DNA of 64,000 nucleotides from Orientia tsutsugamushi str. Boryong (lineage in GTDB: Bacteria > Pseudomonadota > Alphaproteobacteria > Rickettsiales > Rickettsiaceae), in NCBI RefSeq assembly GCF_000063545.1, contig NC_009488.1:1240001-1304000 (forward strand), given 5' to 3'. Position numbers and translations under genes: made by a program. This document shows positions 30,036 to 39,617 of the stretch, in pieces. The notes beneath the pieces are model-generated. The model did not search any database and was not told the DNA's origin. It worked only from the letters and a program-made list of their open reading frames with translations. The first letter of the stretch is position 1. Each line of letters starts with the position of its first letter.

Positions 30036-30705
30036 TTCTAGCAATCGATAGACATTATCATAAGTTGGAGACTACATGAGCATCAGAATCAGAGTTTATA
30101 GTATTGCAATACTATTATTGCTATAAGCTACAGTATCGCTATCTTGGAATATCGAAGACGTATTTCAAGGAATGAGTGTTAATGTTACTAGAGCTGGATC
30201 ATATCAAGATCAGGCTGCTGGATATTATGCAGCTGGTGGATTGTCTGCTAGAACAAGCCAAACATCCTGTCAGCCATTTGCTATAATAAACATCAGCTGT
30301 AGCGGTATTGACGCATATCTTGGTAGCTTCTCTGTTATTTCTGGAGAAGAATTAGTTCAACTAATGAAGAATATTGGTTCTGAGGCTAAAGTTTATGCAT
30401 TTTCATTAAGATTAAAAACCTTTGCTCCTCAAATTGAGAATGCTCTTAAAGACTTACGTAATCTAGCAATGGAGATGAATCAATTTGCTAAGGAAGATTG
30501 TGAATTAACAAAAGCATTATTTGCTACAGCTTTACCAAAGAACTGGGCTATGAGAGAAGCTGCTTGCTGTGATATACAGTCACAAAGCTGGTTTGATTAT
30601 TTTTCAGCTAGTAAAAAATGTCGTAATTATTTAGATCAAAAACAAACTCTGCAACAAGCACAAAATAAGGATTCAGAGCTAATGCTGGATGATTATAACA
30701 TCTTC
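30036..30705 (+). pseudogene. traH: traF 3' tail plus traH 5' half, displaced fragment
   Basis: About 40 bp of the traF end run into traH at ATG 30076 with the native ATGA overlap. The protein reads as TraH through FQGMSVNVTRAGSYQDQAAG to AQNKDSELMLDDYNIF, and similarity ends at 30705. An in-frame TAA lies at 30124-30126 inside the signal peptide. It differs from the 16.2-kb traH by many substitutions, so it comes from a third RAGE. Its 16857-equivalent site is intact, which proves the deletion in copy 1. Confidence 0.85.
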
Positions 30706-30741
30706 CGTATGATAAAAATAAGTGAAATTGCAATAAAATAA

Positions 30742-30918
30742 AAGATTATAGCAATAGCACAAAAGAAAGCTAGTATACAGTTATGCTCCTAAGGCTACTA
30801 GCCTGAATTTTAGATAAGTAACTATCTTTTTTAACTAAAAACCGGACGGTATTCTTAGGCAAAAAAGCCTGTATTTACAAGGTTGGTTTTGAGATATTTA
30901 ACATAAAATTTGGTGATT
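30742..30918 (+). ncRNA. Candidate IS110 bridge (seek) RNA region
   Basis: The non-coding left end upstream of the IS110 recombinase. Nested hairpins can be drawn: GGCT-ACT-AGCC near 30795, and an outer AAAACC (about 30837) / GGTTTT (about 30885) stem enclosing AGGC-AAAAAA-GCCT. IS110-group elements are known to encode a guide RNA in this position. The structure is drawn by eye and the ends are uncertain. Confidence 0.4.
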
Positions 30919-31839
30919 ATGAATAGTATAATTGTAGGAATTGATATTTCTAAAGAGACATTTGATGCCGCTGTGTTAATTAATCATAAAGTTCAAACAA
31001 GAAAATTTAATAATAATTCTGAAGGATTTAACAAATTAGTAACATGGTTAAAAAGCAGAGAAACTGGACATGTTTGTATGGAAGCAACATGTATCTACTG
31101 GAAAAGCTTAGCGAAATATCTGTACGATTATGGCTATAAAGTGAGTGTAGTAAATCCTGCTCGTATTAAAGGTTTTGCAATGAGTAAACTTAGTCGTACA
31201 AAAACAGATAAAGCAGACAGTGTATTAATAGCAGATTTTTGCAAAGCAATGAAACAGGAAGCATGGTATCCACAGCCGCATTATATTCAAGAACTACAGC
31301 AGCTGGTTAATCGCCTGAATGTTTTAATTAAGCATAAAACACAAGAAACAAATAGATTAGAAGGAGCTTCTAAAGCAATTGCTAATAATATTCAAATGCA
31401 CATTGAATTTCTTGAAACACAAATTAAAGAAATTGAACAACTAATCAATGACCATATTAAAAATAACAAAGATCTTCACAATAAAGCTATGTTACTTGAA
31501 TCAATACCAGGTATAGGAGCAAAAACACAAGCTATAGTTCTGGCTTTTTTAGCAGATATTGAGAAATTTAGTTCTGCTAAACAAGTTGTAGCTTTTGTAG
31601 GTCTTAATCCTAAGCATCGTCAATCTGGTAGTTCTGTGCGTAGCGCTAGTAGAATCTCTAGAACTGGTAATTCAGATCTACGTAAGTCTTTTTATATGCC
31701 TGCTATGTCTGCCTTAAGACATAATTGTATTATCAAGCATTTTTCTCAACGTTTATCTAACACTGGTAAACCCAAAATGCTTATCCTTACTGCTGCTATG
31801 CGTAAGTTATTACATAGAACATCTTATAATCAAAAGTAG
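30919..31839 (+). CDS. IS110-family DEDD recombinase/transposase
   Basis: 306 residues from ATG 30919. The RuvC-like DEDD domain is at the N-terminus: Asp9 in VGIDISKETFD, Glu in CMEATCIYW, and the Asp pair in SRTKTDKADS. The C-terminal Tnp20 domain carries the helix-hairpin-helix ESIPGIGAKTQAIV and FVGLNPKHRQSGSSVR with the candidate catalytic Ser. Length and both domains are complete, and the frame is open. Such enzymes use a guide RNA to pair target and donor. This is the best-preserved transposase in the window. Confidence 0.9.
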   Translation: MNSIIVGIDISKETFDAAVLINHKVQTRKFNNNSEGFNKLVTWLKSRETGHVCMEATCIYWKSLAKYLYDYGYKVSVVNPARIKGFAMSKLSRTKTDKADSVLIADFCKAMKQEAWYPQPHYIQELQQLVNRLNVLIKHKTQETNRLEGASKAIANNIQMHIEFLETQIKEIEQLINDHIKNNKDLHNKAMLLESIPGIGAKTQAIVLAFLADIEKFSSAKQVVAFVGLNPKHRQSGSSVRSASRISRTGNSDLRKSFYMPAMSALRHNCIIKHFSQRLSNTGKPKMLILTAAMRKLLHRTSYNQK

Positions 31840-31868
31840 GTTCCTTTCTTTTGTATCTCTAAACTGGA

Positions 31869-31943
31869 TTATTTTTCTTCTTTGGTTGGTACTTTTATTT
31901 TATTTAATGCTGCTTGTGTAAATTTAAATACTGTTACTGGCAT
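31869..31943 (-). pseudogene. 5' tip of another DUF4102-type integrase gene
   Basis: ATG 31943 preceded by GAAGGG reads MPVTVFKFTQAALNKIKVPT then KEEK and a stop. This is the typical N-terminus of arm-domain tyrosine integrases (FTxxALxxLxxP). Coding similarity ends where the IS110 right end begins. It is unlike the integrase at 62287-63531, so a different element was present here. Confidence 0.5.
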
Positions 31944-32396
31944 ATTTATCACCCTTCATTAATTTAAAATTGAAGTAATTAAATAATAACTTATTAATTT
32001 TTAAAATTAGCTTAAACTTATAGTGTGTAGTATGATTTTTATTTAATAGCAAATACTTTTGTAAAAATAAAAAATATTTTTAAGCAACATTGCCAACTGA
32101 AGGTTACTCTAAGCTTATCAACTACAAATTCAAGTTGCTTGATTAAAAATCAGCATTCCAATTAGCTAAATATCATACATATATTTGTGTTATATTTGTG
32201 CAATTACCATCAAGATATTATTATCATATTGACAAGTAATATTAATACATCTACAGTTAAATTTATATATCAATTTAACGAGAATAAACTACATAGCAGA
32301 TTTTATAAGGCGTATAAAGCTCACAATAACTCTTCCTTTGACTTATTTTTTCTAGTTAGTTAAATCATCTTAAACATGAAAGGTACTCGTATATTG
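31944..32396. other. Non-coding flank with a TTGACA-N17-TACAGT promoter
   Basis: No gene is seen. A promoter-like TTGACA (32229-32234), 17 bases, TACAGT (32252-32257) matches, in sequence and in its distance from an integrase start, the promoter of the small-RNA candidates at 28464 and 63786. No clear terminator hairpin follows here. Confidence 0.4.
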
Positions 32397-32945
32397 TGAT
32401 ACATCATAATATGAAAGAGCTGAACGGCTAAGAGTAAGTAAGTTAAGTATACAAAAAGCCATTCAAGAGATTAAATATTACATATAAAAAAGCTTTAAAA
32501 CATCCGAAGGCAAAAAAGAAGAGAGGTTAAAATTGCAGAATAAGATAAAAAGGTACAAAAATAAAGGAAAAGTTATTGTCTTTACGGATGAGCAGTTTTA
32601 TTCATAGTACCTAGAACTCACGAATATGCAGCAAAAGGCATGAGATGTTATGGTGTTTATAATTGACATCTATCAAAGAGAGAACTAATATTATAGGAAT
32701 ATTAGTAGATAAATCTCTGTAACAGTATCAATTTTTGACTGCAATGTTAATACTGCTATTTTTATTGGGTAGAACAGGATTTAATTTCAAGATTACCTAG
32801 TAATTCTGTAGTTATGATCTATAATGCAAGCTTTCATAAACTTCCTCATTTAATAAAAACTATGATAGAAAAAGATGGATACATATTAGACTATTTACCT
32901 CCTTATTCTCATAATTTAAATTCTATTTCACAAAGTATATAACAT
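32397..32945 (+). pseudogene. IS630-family transposase, highly degenerate
   Basis: Scattered in several frames but recognisable in order: FTDEQFYS (first Asp region), PRTHEYAAKGMRCYGVYN, a WVEQDLI-like stretch, NSVVMIYNASFHKLPHLI-like sequence and YLPPYSHNLNSI (the conserved PPYSPxLNPIE). More than five indels/stops. It is probably the parent family of the small TA-flanked MITEs at 41-48 kb, although its own ends are not visible. Confidence 0.65.
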
Positions 32946-33080
32946 AACTGTTTTATATAGATTTAGCTATATAGCTCAAGATATGTATCTTATTTTATAA
33001 GATACATAATATACTATTGACAATTTTAGTAAAAAACTATCAATGTAAGGTTGAAAAAATGAAAGAAAGAAATTTTGTTT

Positions 33081-33650
33081 ATGAATGGTTGGAACAACAT
33101 GACTGATAGTACTACTAGTAACATAACGTGTAATTGTAGTCAATCTTGTCAAGAAAATATATACGGTTCGTATTGTCAAGGAATTGATATCTGGCTTGCT
33201 TTAGGATATACAGTGGCATTATTGATTTTATGTTTTATAGCATACTACTATAAGAATAAGTGTCAGGACCTAGAAAGAAAAATAAAACATATACCTCAAT
33301 CTTTAAATGTTATGCCTGGTACTCAAGGTGATTATTATTTTAGTGCTGCAGAAGAAGTAATATCTGAATGTCGTGTTTCTAGTTTAGAATTAAATAATGT
33401 ACTTAGCCCACGTAATTACAACTGCGAAGAATCTCTTCAGCAAAATCTTAGCTCTAATAATCAAAATAACAATGAAGAGCATATTATTGTTCAGCAAAAT
33501 CCTACTTATTTTTTTAGAGGCATCAATGCAAATTCTTGCACCTCTATTGATAATAATTTGTTTTCTATAGATGATAGTTCTATGGTTGGAGCAACAGGTA
33601 GTATCATGATGGGGACACTTACTGGTAATGTAATGGATGACTTAGAATAA
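33081..33650 (+). CDS. Single-pass membrane protein of unknown function
   Basis: 189 residues from ATG 33081 (ATG 33099 is an alternative). A short Cys/Thr/Ser-rich N-terminal tail (NITCNCSQSCQENIYGSYC) precedes one TM helix (IWLALGYTVALLILCFIAYYY) with a basic KNK edge, then a long Asn/Ser/Glu-rich tail ending in a Gly/Met-rich segment (GATGSIMMGTLTGN). I recognise no domain. By the positive-inside rule the tail should be cytoplasmic. Base composition is like the neighbouring chromosomal genes; it lies 100 bp before tRNA-Thr. Confidence 0.65.
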   Translation: MNGWNNMTDSTTSNITCNCSQSCQENIYGSYCQGIDIWLALGYTVALLILCFIAYYYKNKCQDLERKIKHIPQSLNVMPGTQGDYYFSAAEEVISECRVSSLELNNVLSPRNYNCEESLQQNLSSNNQNNNEEHIIVQQNPTYFFRGINANSCTSIDNNLFSIDDSSMVGATGSIMMGTLTGNVMDDLE

Positions 33651-33751
33651 TAAATCTGTTTTAGTTTGCCTAGAATAAGATGGTTAATATTATTAATTAT
33701 TTTATTGATTTGAATATTAAATTATATTAGTTGTTTATATAAGCAAATATA

Positions 33752-33824
33752 GCCGATATAGCTCAGTTGGTAGAGCAGCATATTCGTAACATGCAGGTCA
33801 GGGGTTCAACTCCCTTTATCGGCA
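33752..33824 (+). tRNA. tRNA-Thr (anticodon CGT)
   Basis: 73-nt cloverleaf. Acceptor GCCGATA/TATCGGC with discriminator A, D arm AGCTCAGTTGGTAGAGC, anticodon loop TTCGTAA, T arm AGGGGTTCAACTCCCT. The anticodon stem has one A-C mismatch next to the loop. CC (33825-33826) follows; a third A is not encoded. Confidence 0.92.
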
Positions 33825-33902
33825 CCGCAATATCTTTCTGTTTGTAATCAGATTTCTGTAATATTAATTTCCTACTTAAATGACCAATAATTTACACAGT
33901 TA

Positions 33903-34895
33903 CTACTTTGTTTCATGATTAATTTTCTTTAACATGCATTCTATAGCATAGCTTATTTTGCTTCCATTATGTAATATCGAATAAGCGCAGTCAATAATAT
34001 GACAATTAAGGTTTTGTTTAACTGTTAGAGGATATAAGATTTTAGCTGCTTTAATTCCTTCTATTAAATTTGGATTAGTATTATTGATTAGATTAGTATA
34101 GTATTCATGTTGCCCTAAATCATAACCAAATTTTGTATTACGAGAAGTAATGGCATAACTAGTTAATATTAGGTCTCCTATTACTCCAAATTGACTAATA
34201 TCTGGGTTTGTACTGCCAGCTGCTCTAGCAAATGCCACAATTTCCTTTATTCCTTGAGTGATAATAGATGCTTTACAGTTTTGACCATATTGTTTAGCAA
34301 TAATAATACCAGCAATGATAGCAATGATATTTTTAAATGCGCTTGCAACTTGAATAGTAATAATATCTTCAGTAGTACTAGTTATAACATTAGTACTATG
34401 AAATAATGTAGAAATATTGAATTGCACTTCTTTTTGAATAGCAGCAATTGTCAGAGCACATGGCAAACCTTGGGCTACCTCATTTGCTAAATTTGGTCCA
34501 GCTATGATGAATAAAGGATTATTTGCTAAATAATCTTTTACTACGTCACTTAATAGTTTAGATTGATTATGATCTAATCCTTTTGATGCAATTCCAATAA
34601 TGGCATTATTAGATATGCTATGTTGCTTTAAATTTTCAATAGTAGCTCTTACTTGATCTGATGGTGTAACAATAATAATTATTTCATGATCAACAATATC
34701 AGAAAAGTTGCTAGTAGCCTTAATGATATTTGGTAATATGATATTAGGTAGGTATTTTTTATTAGTATGCAGCTGATTGATTTCTTGAGTATGGGCTGAG
34801 TGTCTAGTATATAATGTTACTCTGTAATTATTACGAGCTAGAAGCATAGCTATCGCTGTTCCCCAAGCTCCAGCTCCTATTATTGCGATTTTCAT
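33903..34895 (-). CDS. gpsA: Glycerol-3-phosphate dehydrogenase [NAD(P)+]
   Basis: 330 residues, normal for GpsA. N-terminal Rossmann motif [20 protein letters not shown], the substrate/catalytic region [17 protein letters not shown], and the second-domain signature [14 protein letters not shown]. It makes sn-glycerol-3-phosphate from dihydroxyacetone phosphate for phospholipid synthesis in the cytoplasm. It lies 62 bp downstream of mtaB on the same strand, so it is probably co-transcribed. Chromosomal, intact and not repeated in the window. Confidence 0.95.
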   Translation of the reverse strand: MKIAIIGAGAWGTAIAMLLARNNYRVTLYTRHSAHTQEINQLHTNKKYLPNIILPNIIKATSNFSDIVDHEIIIIVTPSDQVRATIENLKQHSISNNAIIGIASKGLDHNQSKLLSDVVKDYLANNPLFIIAGPNLANEVAQGLPCALTIAAIQKEVQFNISTLFHSTNVITSTTEDIITIQVASAFKNIIAIIAGIIIAKQYGQNCKASIITQGIKEIVAFARAAGSTNPDISQFGVIGDLILTSYAITSRNTKFGYDLGQHEYYTNLINNTNPNLIEGIKAAKILYPLTVKQNLNCHIIDCAYSILHNGSKISYAIECMLKKINHETK

Positions 34896-34957
34896 ATTTA
34901 AAATAATTTTAGTTATTGAAATAGTTTATTTGATTTTAAAAAGTATAAATTGTTGAT

Positions 34958-36229
34958 TTAATTAACCACTGTTCCAGTCATATGATCATTATCAATACCT
35001 GTTAATTTTACATTTACTATCTCGCCTATTGTTTGCCTAGTAGCAATATAAGTAGGAATAAAATTTTCACTGTGTCCAAATTGTTCTTTTTCTACTAACA
35101 CTTTAACTATCTTGCCTATTTGTTGTTGAAAAAATAGTTGTAGTTGTTTTTTTCCTTCATTACGCAATAATTGAGCTCTTTTTTTTCTGATATGTTTTTG
35201 CACTTGTGGCATTTTACTAGCTGGAGTATTTTCTCTTTCTGAATAAGGAAAAACATGTAAATATTGAATTCCAGTTTCTGAAATCAAGTTTAAGCTATTG
35301 TTAAACATAATTTCAGTTTCAGTAGGAAAGCCAGCTATCATATCAGCTCCAAATGATGCATCTGGAAGAATTTTGCGCATTTTGTTGCAAAATTCTATTA
35401 TTTGTTCTCTAGTGTGACGTCTTTTCATACGTTTTAATATCATATTATCACCTGCTTGCAAACTAATATGAAAGTGTGGCATTAAACGTGGTTCATCAGT
35501 CATCAATTTAAATAATTCTTGATCTATTTCAGCTATATCTATTGAAGATAATCTCAATCTTGGTAAAGCTGGTACTAGCATTAAAACACGTTTAATCATT
35601 TGAGCTAAAGTAGGAGATCCTGGTAAGTCAGCTCCATAAGAAGTTAAATCTACTCCTGTAAAAACTATTTCCTTGTACCCTTGATTGATAAGAAGCTGAA
35701 TCTGCTGAGTTATTACACCAATTGGTACAGATCTACTATTACCTCGAACATATGGTATTATGCAAAACGTACAGCGATGGTTACATCCATTTTGGACCTG
35801 TATAAATGCTCTTGTTTTACCATCAAAATTGCTAATCATATGAGTAGCAGTTTCTTGAATTGACATAATATCATTTACTTGAATTTTATTTTCATCAAAT
35901 TGATAAAATTCAGGATACAGTTTTTCCTCATTGCCAAGTATCTTATTCACTTGTGGCATTTGATTAAAGAGATCAGGGTTGTTCTGAGCAGCGCAGCCAG
36001 TAACAATAATCTTAATGTTAGGATTTTCTCTTTTTGCTTTTCTAATAGCTTGCTTAGCCTGCCTTTCAGCTTCTTGTGTTACAGTACAAGTATTAAATAC
36101 TATAACGTTATCAAGATTAGCAATTTTAAGATTCTGTTTAATAATCTCACTTTCATATGCATTTAAGCGGCAACCAAATGTTATTACCTTATTAGTGTAA
36201 GTACTAGTACTTATTTTATCTTCATTCAT
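34958..36229 (-). CDS. mtaB: tRNA t6A37 methylthiotransferase MtaB
   Basis: 423 residues. N-terminal MTTase domain (ITFGCRLNAYESEIIK, VFNTCTVTQEAERQ, VTGCAAQ) with three Cys for one Fe-S cluster. Radical-SAM core with CNHRCTFCIIPYVRG (CxxxCxxC) for the second. The C-terminal TRAM domain ends around GEIVNVKLTGIDNDHM. It adds the methylthio group to t6A37 in tRNAs reading ANN codons. The YqeV/MtaB subgroup is preferred over MiaB because of GCRLNAYES; MiaB has GCQMN. Confidence 0.9.
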   Translation of the reverse strand: MNEDKISTSTYTNKVITFGCRLNAYESEIIKQNLKIANLDNVIVFNTCTVTQEAERQAKQAIRKAKRENPNIKIIVTGCAAQNNPDLFNQMPQVNKILGNEEKLYPEFYQFDENKIQVNDIMSIQETATHMISNFDGKTRAFIQVQNGCNHRCTFCIIPYVRGNSRSVPIGVITQQIQLLINQGYKEIVFTGVDLTSYGADLPGSPTLAQMIKRVLMLVPALPRLRLSSIDIAEIDQELFKLMTDEPRLMPHFHISLQAGDNMILKRMKRRHTREQIIEFCNKMRKILPDASFGADMIAGFPTETEIMFNNSLNLISETGIQYLHVFPYSERENTPASKMPQVQKHIRKKRAQLLRNEGKKQLQLFFQQQIGKIVKVLVEKEQFGHSENFIPTYIATRQTIGEIVNVKLTGIDNDHMTGTVVN

Positions 36230-36329
36230 TTGAATTGTTATAATTATAGGAGTATTAAGTAGCTTTATTTAATACTACTTTACTAAGATTAGCAAACTAT
36301 ATTACTATATAATATAGTTGATAGTTTTT

Positions 36330-37314
36330 AACGCCAGATTAGGATAAGTGGAAAGATGAAATGTAGAGAATAAGAGGTATACAAAGAGAGAATGTTAAGT
36401 TATAAAAAAAATTTAAATAAACAGTGAATAACCCAACATAAAAAAATGTATTATAACAGTATACTATTTAATAGACAATTTTTGCAAGATATATCAAGAG
36501 TGGGAGAGAAAGAGATTAATACCAAGTAGTAATCAAAGGAACAGAGATGGGAAGTTGCCCTTAGTGAGTTATTAACAATAGCGATATATTTTTATGTATC
36601 TCCATGCAAGGATTGTAAAAATTACTATCTATATTACTTGAGTCATAAGTATAAAAGATACTTTTGTTTACCAAGTTATAGTAGAATAATACAACTGTGG
36701 CCTAGAATGTTACTACCGCTAGATTAATGCATTATCTGAGAGGAGAAGAGACTGGTATATATTACATCGATTCTACAAAGTTAGCAATTTGTCATAATAA
36801 ACGCACCTCCAGCAATAGAGTTTTTAACAGAATTTCTAAAATTGCTAAGAGTAGTTATGGCTGGTTCTTATGCTTTAAGCTACATATTATAATCAATAAT
36901 AAAGGCGAAATAATGTCAGTTAAAATTACTAAAGGCAATAAAAACGACCTTATCTGTAGCTTTAGTTTTTTCTAAAGGCTTATCTGGTAAATTGTTTGGT
37001 GATAAAGCTACATATCTAAAGAGTTATTTCATCAACTGTTGTCCAATGCTCTACGTTTATTTACTAATCTTCGTAAAGATATGAAAACATATTTATTGCA
37101 CATAGAAGATAAGCGCTTATTAAATAAACGTTCCTTAATTGAACCTGTCTTTAATGTACTAAAAAAACATATGCATTTAGAGCATACTAGACACCGTTCT
37201 CCTCTTAATTTCTTTGTTCATATAATTGCTTCTCTTGCTAGTTATTCTATCTCTAAACTTAATCCCCATCTTATCTCTTCTTCTTCTCCTGACTCCTTAT
37301 CCTAAATTAACGTT
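36330..37314 (+). mobile_element. IS982-family insertion sequence remnant
   Basis: Left end AACGCCAGATTAGGATAAG, right end CTTATCCTAAATTAACGTT, imperfect inverted repeats. It contains a broken transposase and has landed on, and probably removed, the 3' part of gltA. Related fragment at 42044-42386; MITEs 24841-25078 and 25377-25740 share its ends. Confidence 0.75.
36540..37305 (+). pseudogene. IS982 transposase, broken
   Basis: Two open pieces: 36727-36975 (YYIDSTKLAICHNKR with the first catalytic Asp, then GWFLCFKLHIIINNKGEIMS, TKGNKND) and 37039-37305 (LRLFTNLRKDMKTYLL, RLLNKRSLIEPVFNVLKKHM, the ending EHTRHRSPLNFFVHIIASL typical of IS982). Frames are lost between 36970 and 37040, and the N-terminus before 36727 is decayed. 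Confidence 0.8.
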
Positions 37315-37684
37315 ATTAACAAATTACAAAGTTGTTCAGTTAGTATAGTATGATCACTCACCTCTTTAGCAAAATTTTCGTTTTGTTTTTGAGTAGGCAA
37401 TGAACCATTTAGTAATAAATAACATACCTCTTAAAAAAACTGCAACTAGTAGCTAAGTCTCTAATATCATATCTACGATGCATTAATATACCTTGGTTAT
37501 CATCTATATAAGTTATTGATGATTTGCATGAAGCAGTTATATAAAACGAGGATCATAAGTACAACAATTACTCTCAGTATATAATTTGGTGATATCTATT
37601 ATTCATACCCATAGTAGATTTTTTAATGGGAAGTAAAATTATTTGATTTCCAACCTTAAGTTCAGCATAATTTTTATCTGTCAT
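37315..37684 (-). pseudogene. gltA: Citrate synthase, decayed 5' fragment
   Basis: From ATG 37684 the translation reads TDKNYAELKVGNQIILLPI, then across shifts [25 protein letters not shown] and [17 protein letters not shown]. This is the citrate synthase N-terminal domain in order (family pattern TYDPGF...TASCxSxITYIDGDxGILxHRGYxIxxLA). Several stops and at least three shifts are present. About 120 codons remain before the IS982 right end; nothing like the catalytic His/Asp region is found beyond the IS. The first step of the TCA cycle is therefore not encoded here. Identification rests on unaided recognition of these motifs. Confidence 0.75.
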
Positions 37685-37747
37685 TATCTTCAATTTTAAA
37701 TAATATTATAAATCTACAAATCAAAAAAACGCTGTTCAGTTAAAGTG

Positions 37748-38356
37748 CTACTTATTCTCTGTAGGATCTGTTTGCACATTATTTGCTTGAGCACAAGAGC
37801 AAGTTGCTGCAACAGGATTTTTAACTTGCATTCTGACTAACTTTAACTCTTTCTCAAGTTCATCTATTTTATTTTGAAGATTACTACAATCTACATTCAT
37901 ATTACTAGCTTTTATTTCTTTTACTTGTAATACTTGAGCTGTTTGATTTTTGTCTAATAATCTAGTAGGAATAATTCTGTTTGGCAGTATTTTAGAAACT
38001 TTAGATGGCTTAGAAGAATAACAGGCTGCTTTTCCTAATTTTGTTTTTCTCATTGTTCCTAACTGTTGCTGTTCCATTTCCAGCATTTGCCTATACATTT
38101 GCCTATTAATAGCAGCTGCATTTGTTAATTCTTCATCTTCTATATCATTATCATCAATGTTATGTTGACTAACATTTTGTTGAGCTTTACGAATATATTT
38201 ATAATTGTATATTGGAAAACGCTTTTTCTTGATAAACCCTGTAGCATTAATATTCTTAATATCATTAAAGCTATTAGTTATATTAGCATTCTTACTCTGA
38301 GTAGCTCCTGTCAGCATTAATACTAAAACTGCAATAAAAAAAATAAACCTTACCAT
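37748..38356 (-). CDS. Exported coiled-coil protein of unknown function
   Basis: 202 residues. Cleavable-looking signal (IFFIAVLVLMLTGATQS), a basic segment, then Gln/Met-rich helix (RQMYRQMLEMEQQQLG) and a C-terminal heptad-type coiled coil (LQNKIDELEKELKLVRMQV) followed by CSCAQ. Probably periplasmic. Position upstream of gltA on the same strand suggests an old chromosomal neighbourhood. Family not recognised. Confidence 0.65.
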   Translation of the reverse strand: MVRFIFFIAVLVLMLTGATQSKNANITNSFNDIKNINATGFIKKKRFPIYNYKYIRKAQQNVSQHNIDDNDIEDEELTNAAAINRQMYRQMLEMEQQQLGTMRKTKLGKAACYSSKPSKVSKILPNRIIPTRLLDKNQTAQVLQVKEIKASNMNVDCSNLQNKIDELEKELKLVRMQVKNPVAATCSCAQANNVQTDPTENK

Positions 38357-38671
38357 AATTTACTCAATAAAATTATTTACACAATTGCAATATTATGTAA
38401 ATATAATATATATTCTTCTAAAAAAACTAGATATGAATTTATCAATTCTGTCTAGAAAAATGTGAGAGTAGTAGAAAGAAAAAATTAAGTAAACAATTTT
38501 TTGATGAATTAATGTATTCTCACTATTTTATTACCTTAATTATTTATTTAATTTATCAAAGCTAAATTTAACTAGCAACTATAGCAACTAGTTTTTAGGT
38601 TTTACATTAAATACACTTACATAGAATAGTACTATACTAAAGAAAATATACTAATTAATAAGCACTAAATA

Positions 38672-39598
38672 ATGAATAATATATTTGTAAGCATACTGCC
38701 TATATTCATTATCACAATGCTTGGTATTATTATTAAGAGAACTTGGATTAGCTCAGAAGAGTTTTGGCGTGGATTAGAAAAATTATCTTATTTTTTATTG
38801 TTTCCATTAGTATTATTCAATCATACATCTGCAATAGAAACTAGTTCGCATGATTTGCTTAGATTAATTCTTCTATTAATGTTATCTATTGGTATAGTCT
38901 CTATTATGTTGATAATATATAGAAGAAGAACTCAAAGTTGTAAGATGGTTTTTACATCTCTATTTCAGGGATCAATTAGGTTTAATAATTATATCTTTCT
39001 TGCATTAAGCAATGGTCTTTTTGGAAGCAAGAAGATGGCTATTGTAGCAATTGTTTCAGTTTATATGGTTATCTATACCAATGTGCTTTCAGTATTAATT
39101 TTTAGCATCTATACCAATAATCCTGACAATAACATTAAACCAAATTTTTCCAGTGCAATAAAAAATTTTGTGGCTAATCCACTAATTATTGCAAGTTTAA
39201 TAGGATTAACTTTTAATTATTTTAATATAGTACTCAATGTTGGTATTAAAAACACTATTGATATATTATCAAATTCCGCGCTTGCAATTGGAGTAATGAG
39301 TGTTGGAGCTAGACTGCAATTTAATCTTAATACTAAACACATACATCAAATTCTTATAGCAGTGCTTACGAAGTTGATTATTTTACCTTTAATTACCATA
39401 ATACTCTTTTTTATTGCTGGTATTACAGGTGATTTAAGAGTAGTTGGAATATTATTTAGTTGTTTACCACCAGCTAGCACATCATACTTACTTTCTCGAC
39501 AACTACATGGAGATCCTGACTCCATGGCAACAATCATTACTTTTACTACAATATTTTCCTTATTGTCTTTATCAATTATTATGTATATCTTTGCTTAA
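38672..39598 (+). CDS. AEC-family (auxin efflux carrier) transporter
   Basis: 308 residues, about ten hydrophobic helices. Begins with the family-like FVSILPIFIITMLGIIIKRT. Mid-region FNNYIFLALSNGLFG and the C-terminal crossover FSCLPPASTSYLLSRQLHGD with the motif seen in AEC proteins (PxxxxxxxLAxxxGGD). Inner-membrane permease; malate or other organic acid export is suggested only by its position 19 bp upstream of malic enzyme, probably one operon. Confidence 0.8.
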   Translation: MNNIFVSILPIFIITMLGIIIKRTWISSEEFWRGLEKLSYFLLFPLVLFNHTSAIETSSHDLLRLILLLMLSIGIVSIMLIIYRRRTQSCKMVFTSLFQGSIRFNNYIFLALSNGLFGSKKMAIVAIVSVYMVIYTNVLSVLIFSIYTNNPDNNIKPNFSSAIKNFVANPLIIASLIGLTFNYFNIVLNVGIKNTIDILSNSALAIGVMSVGARLQFNLNTKHIHQILIAVLTKLIILPLITIILFFIAGITGDLRVVGILFSCLPPASTSYLLSRQLHGDPDSMATIITFTTIFSLLSLSIIMYIFA

Positions 39599-39617
39599 AA
39601 TTAATCGGATAATCTTT

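Larger units (their letters stand above)
30706..31868 (+). mobile_element. IS110-family insertion sequence
   Basis: The left boundary is inferred from the loss of traH homology at about 30705 and the right boundary from the point where an integrase 5' fragment resumes (about 31868). There are no obvious terminal inverted repeats, as expected for IS110. It contains one intact transposase and a ~210-bp non-coding left end. Confidence 0.65.

Noticed and set aside
39444-39617. 58-codon N-terminal extension of malic enzyme
   Set aside because: It lies inside the upstream transporter gene in another frame; the family starts at the ATG at 39618.
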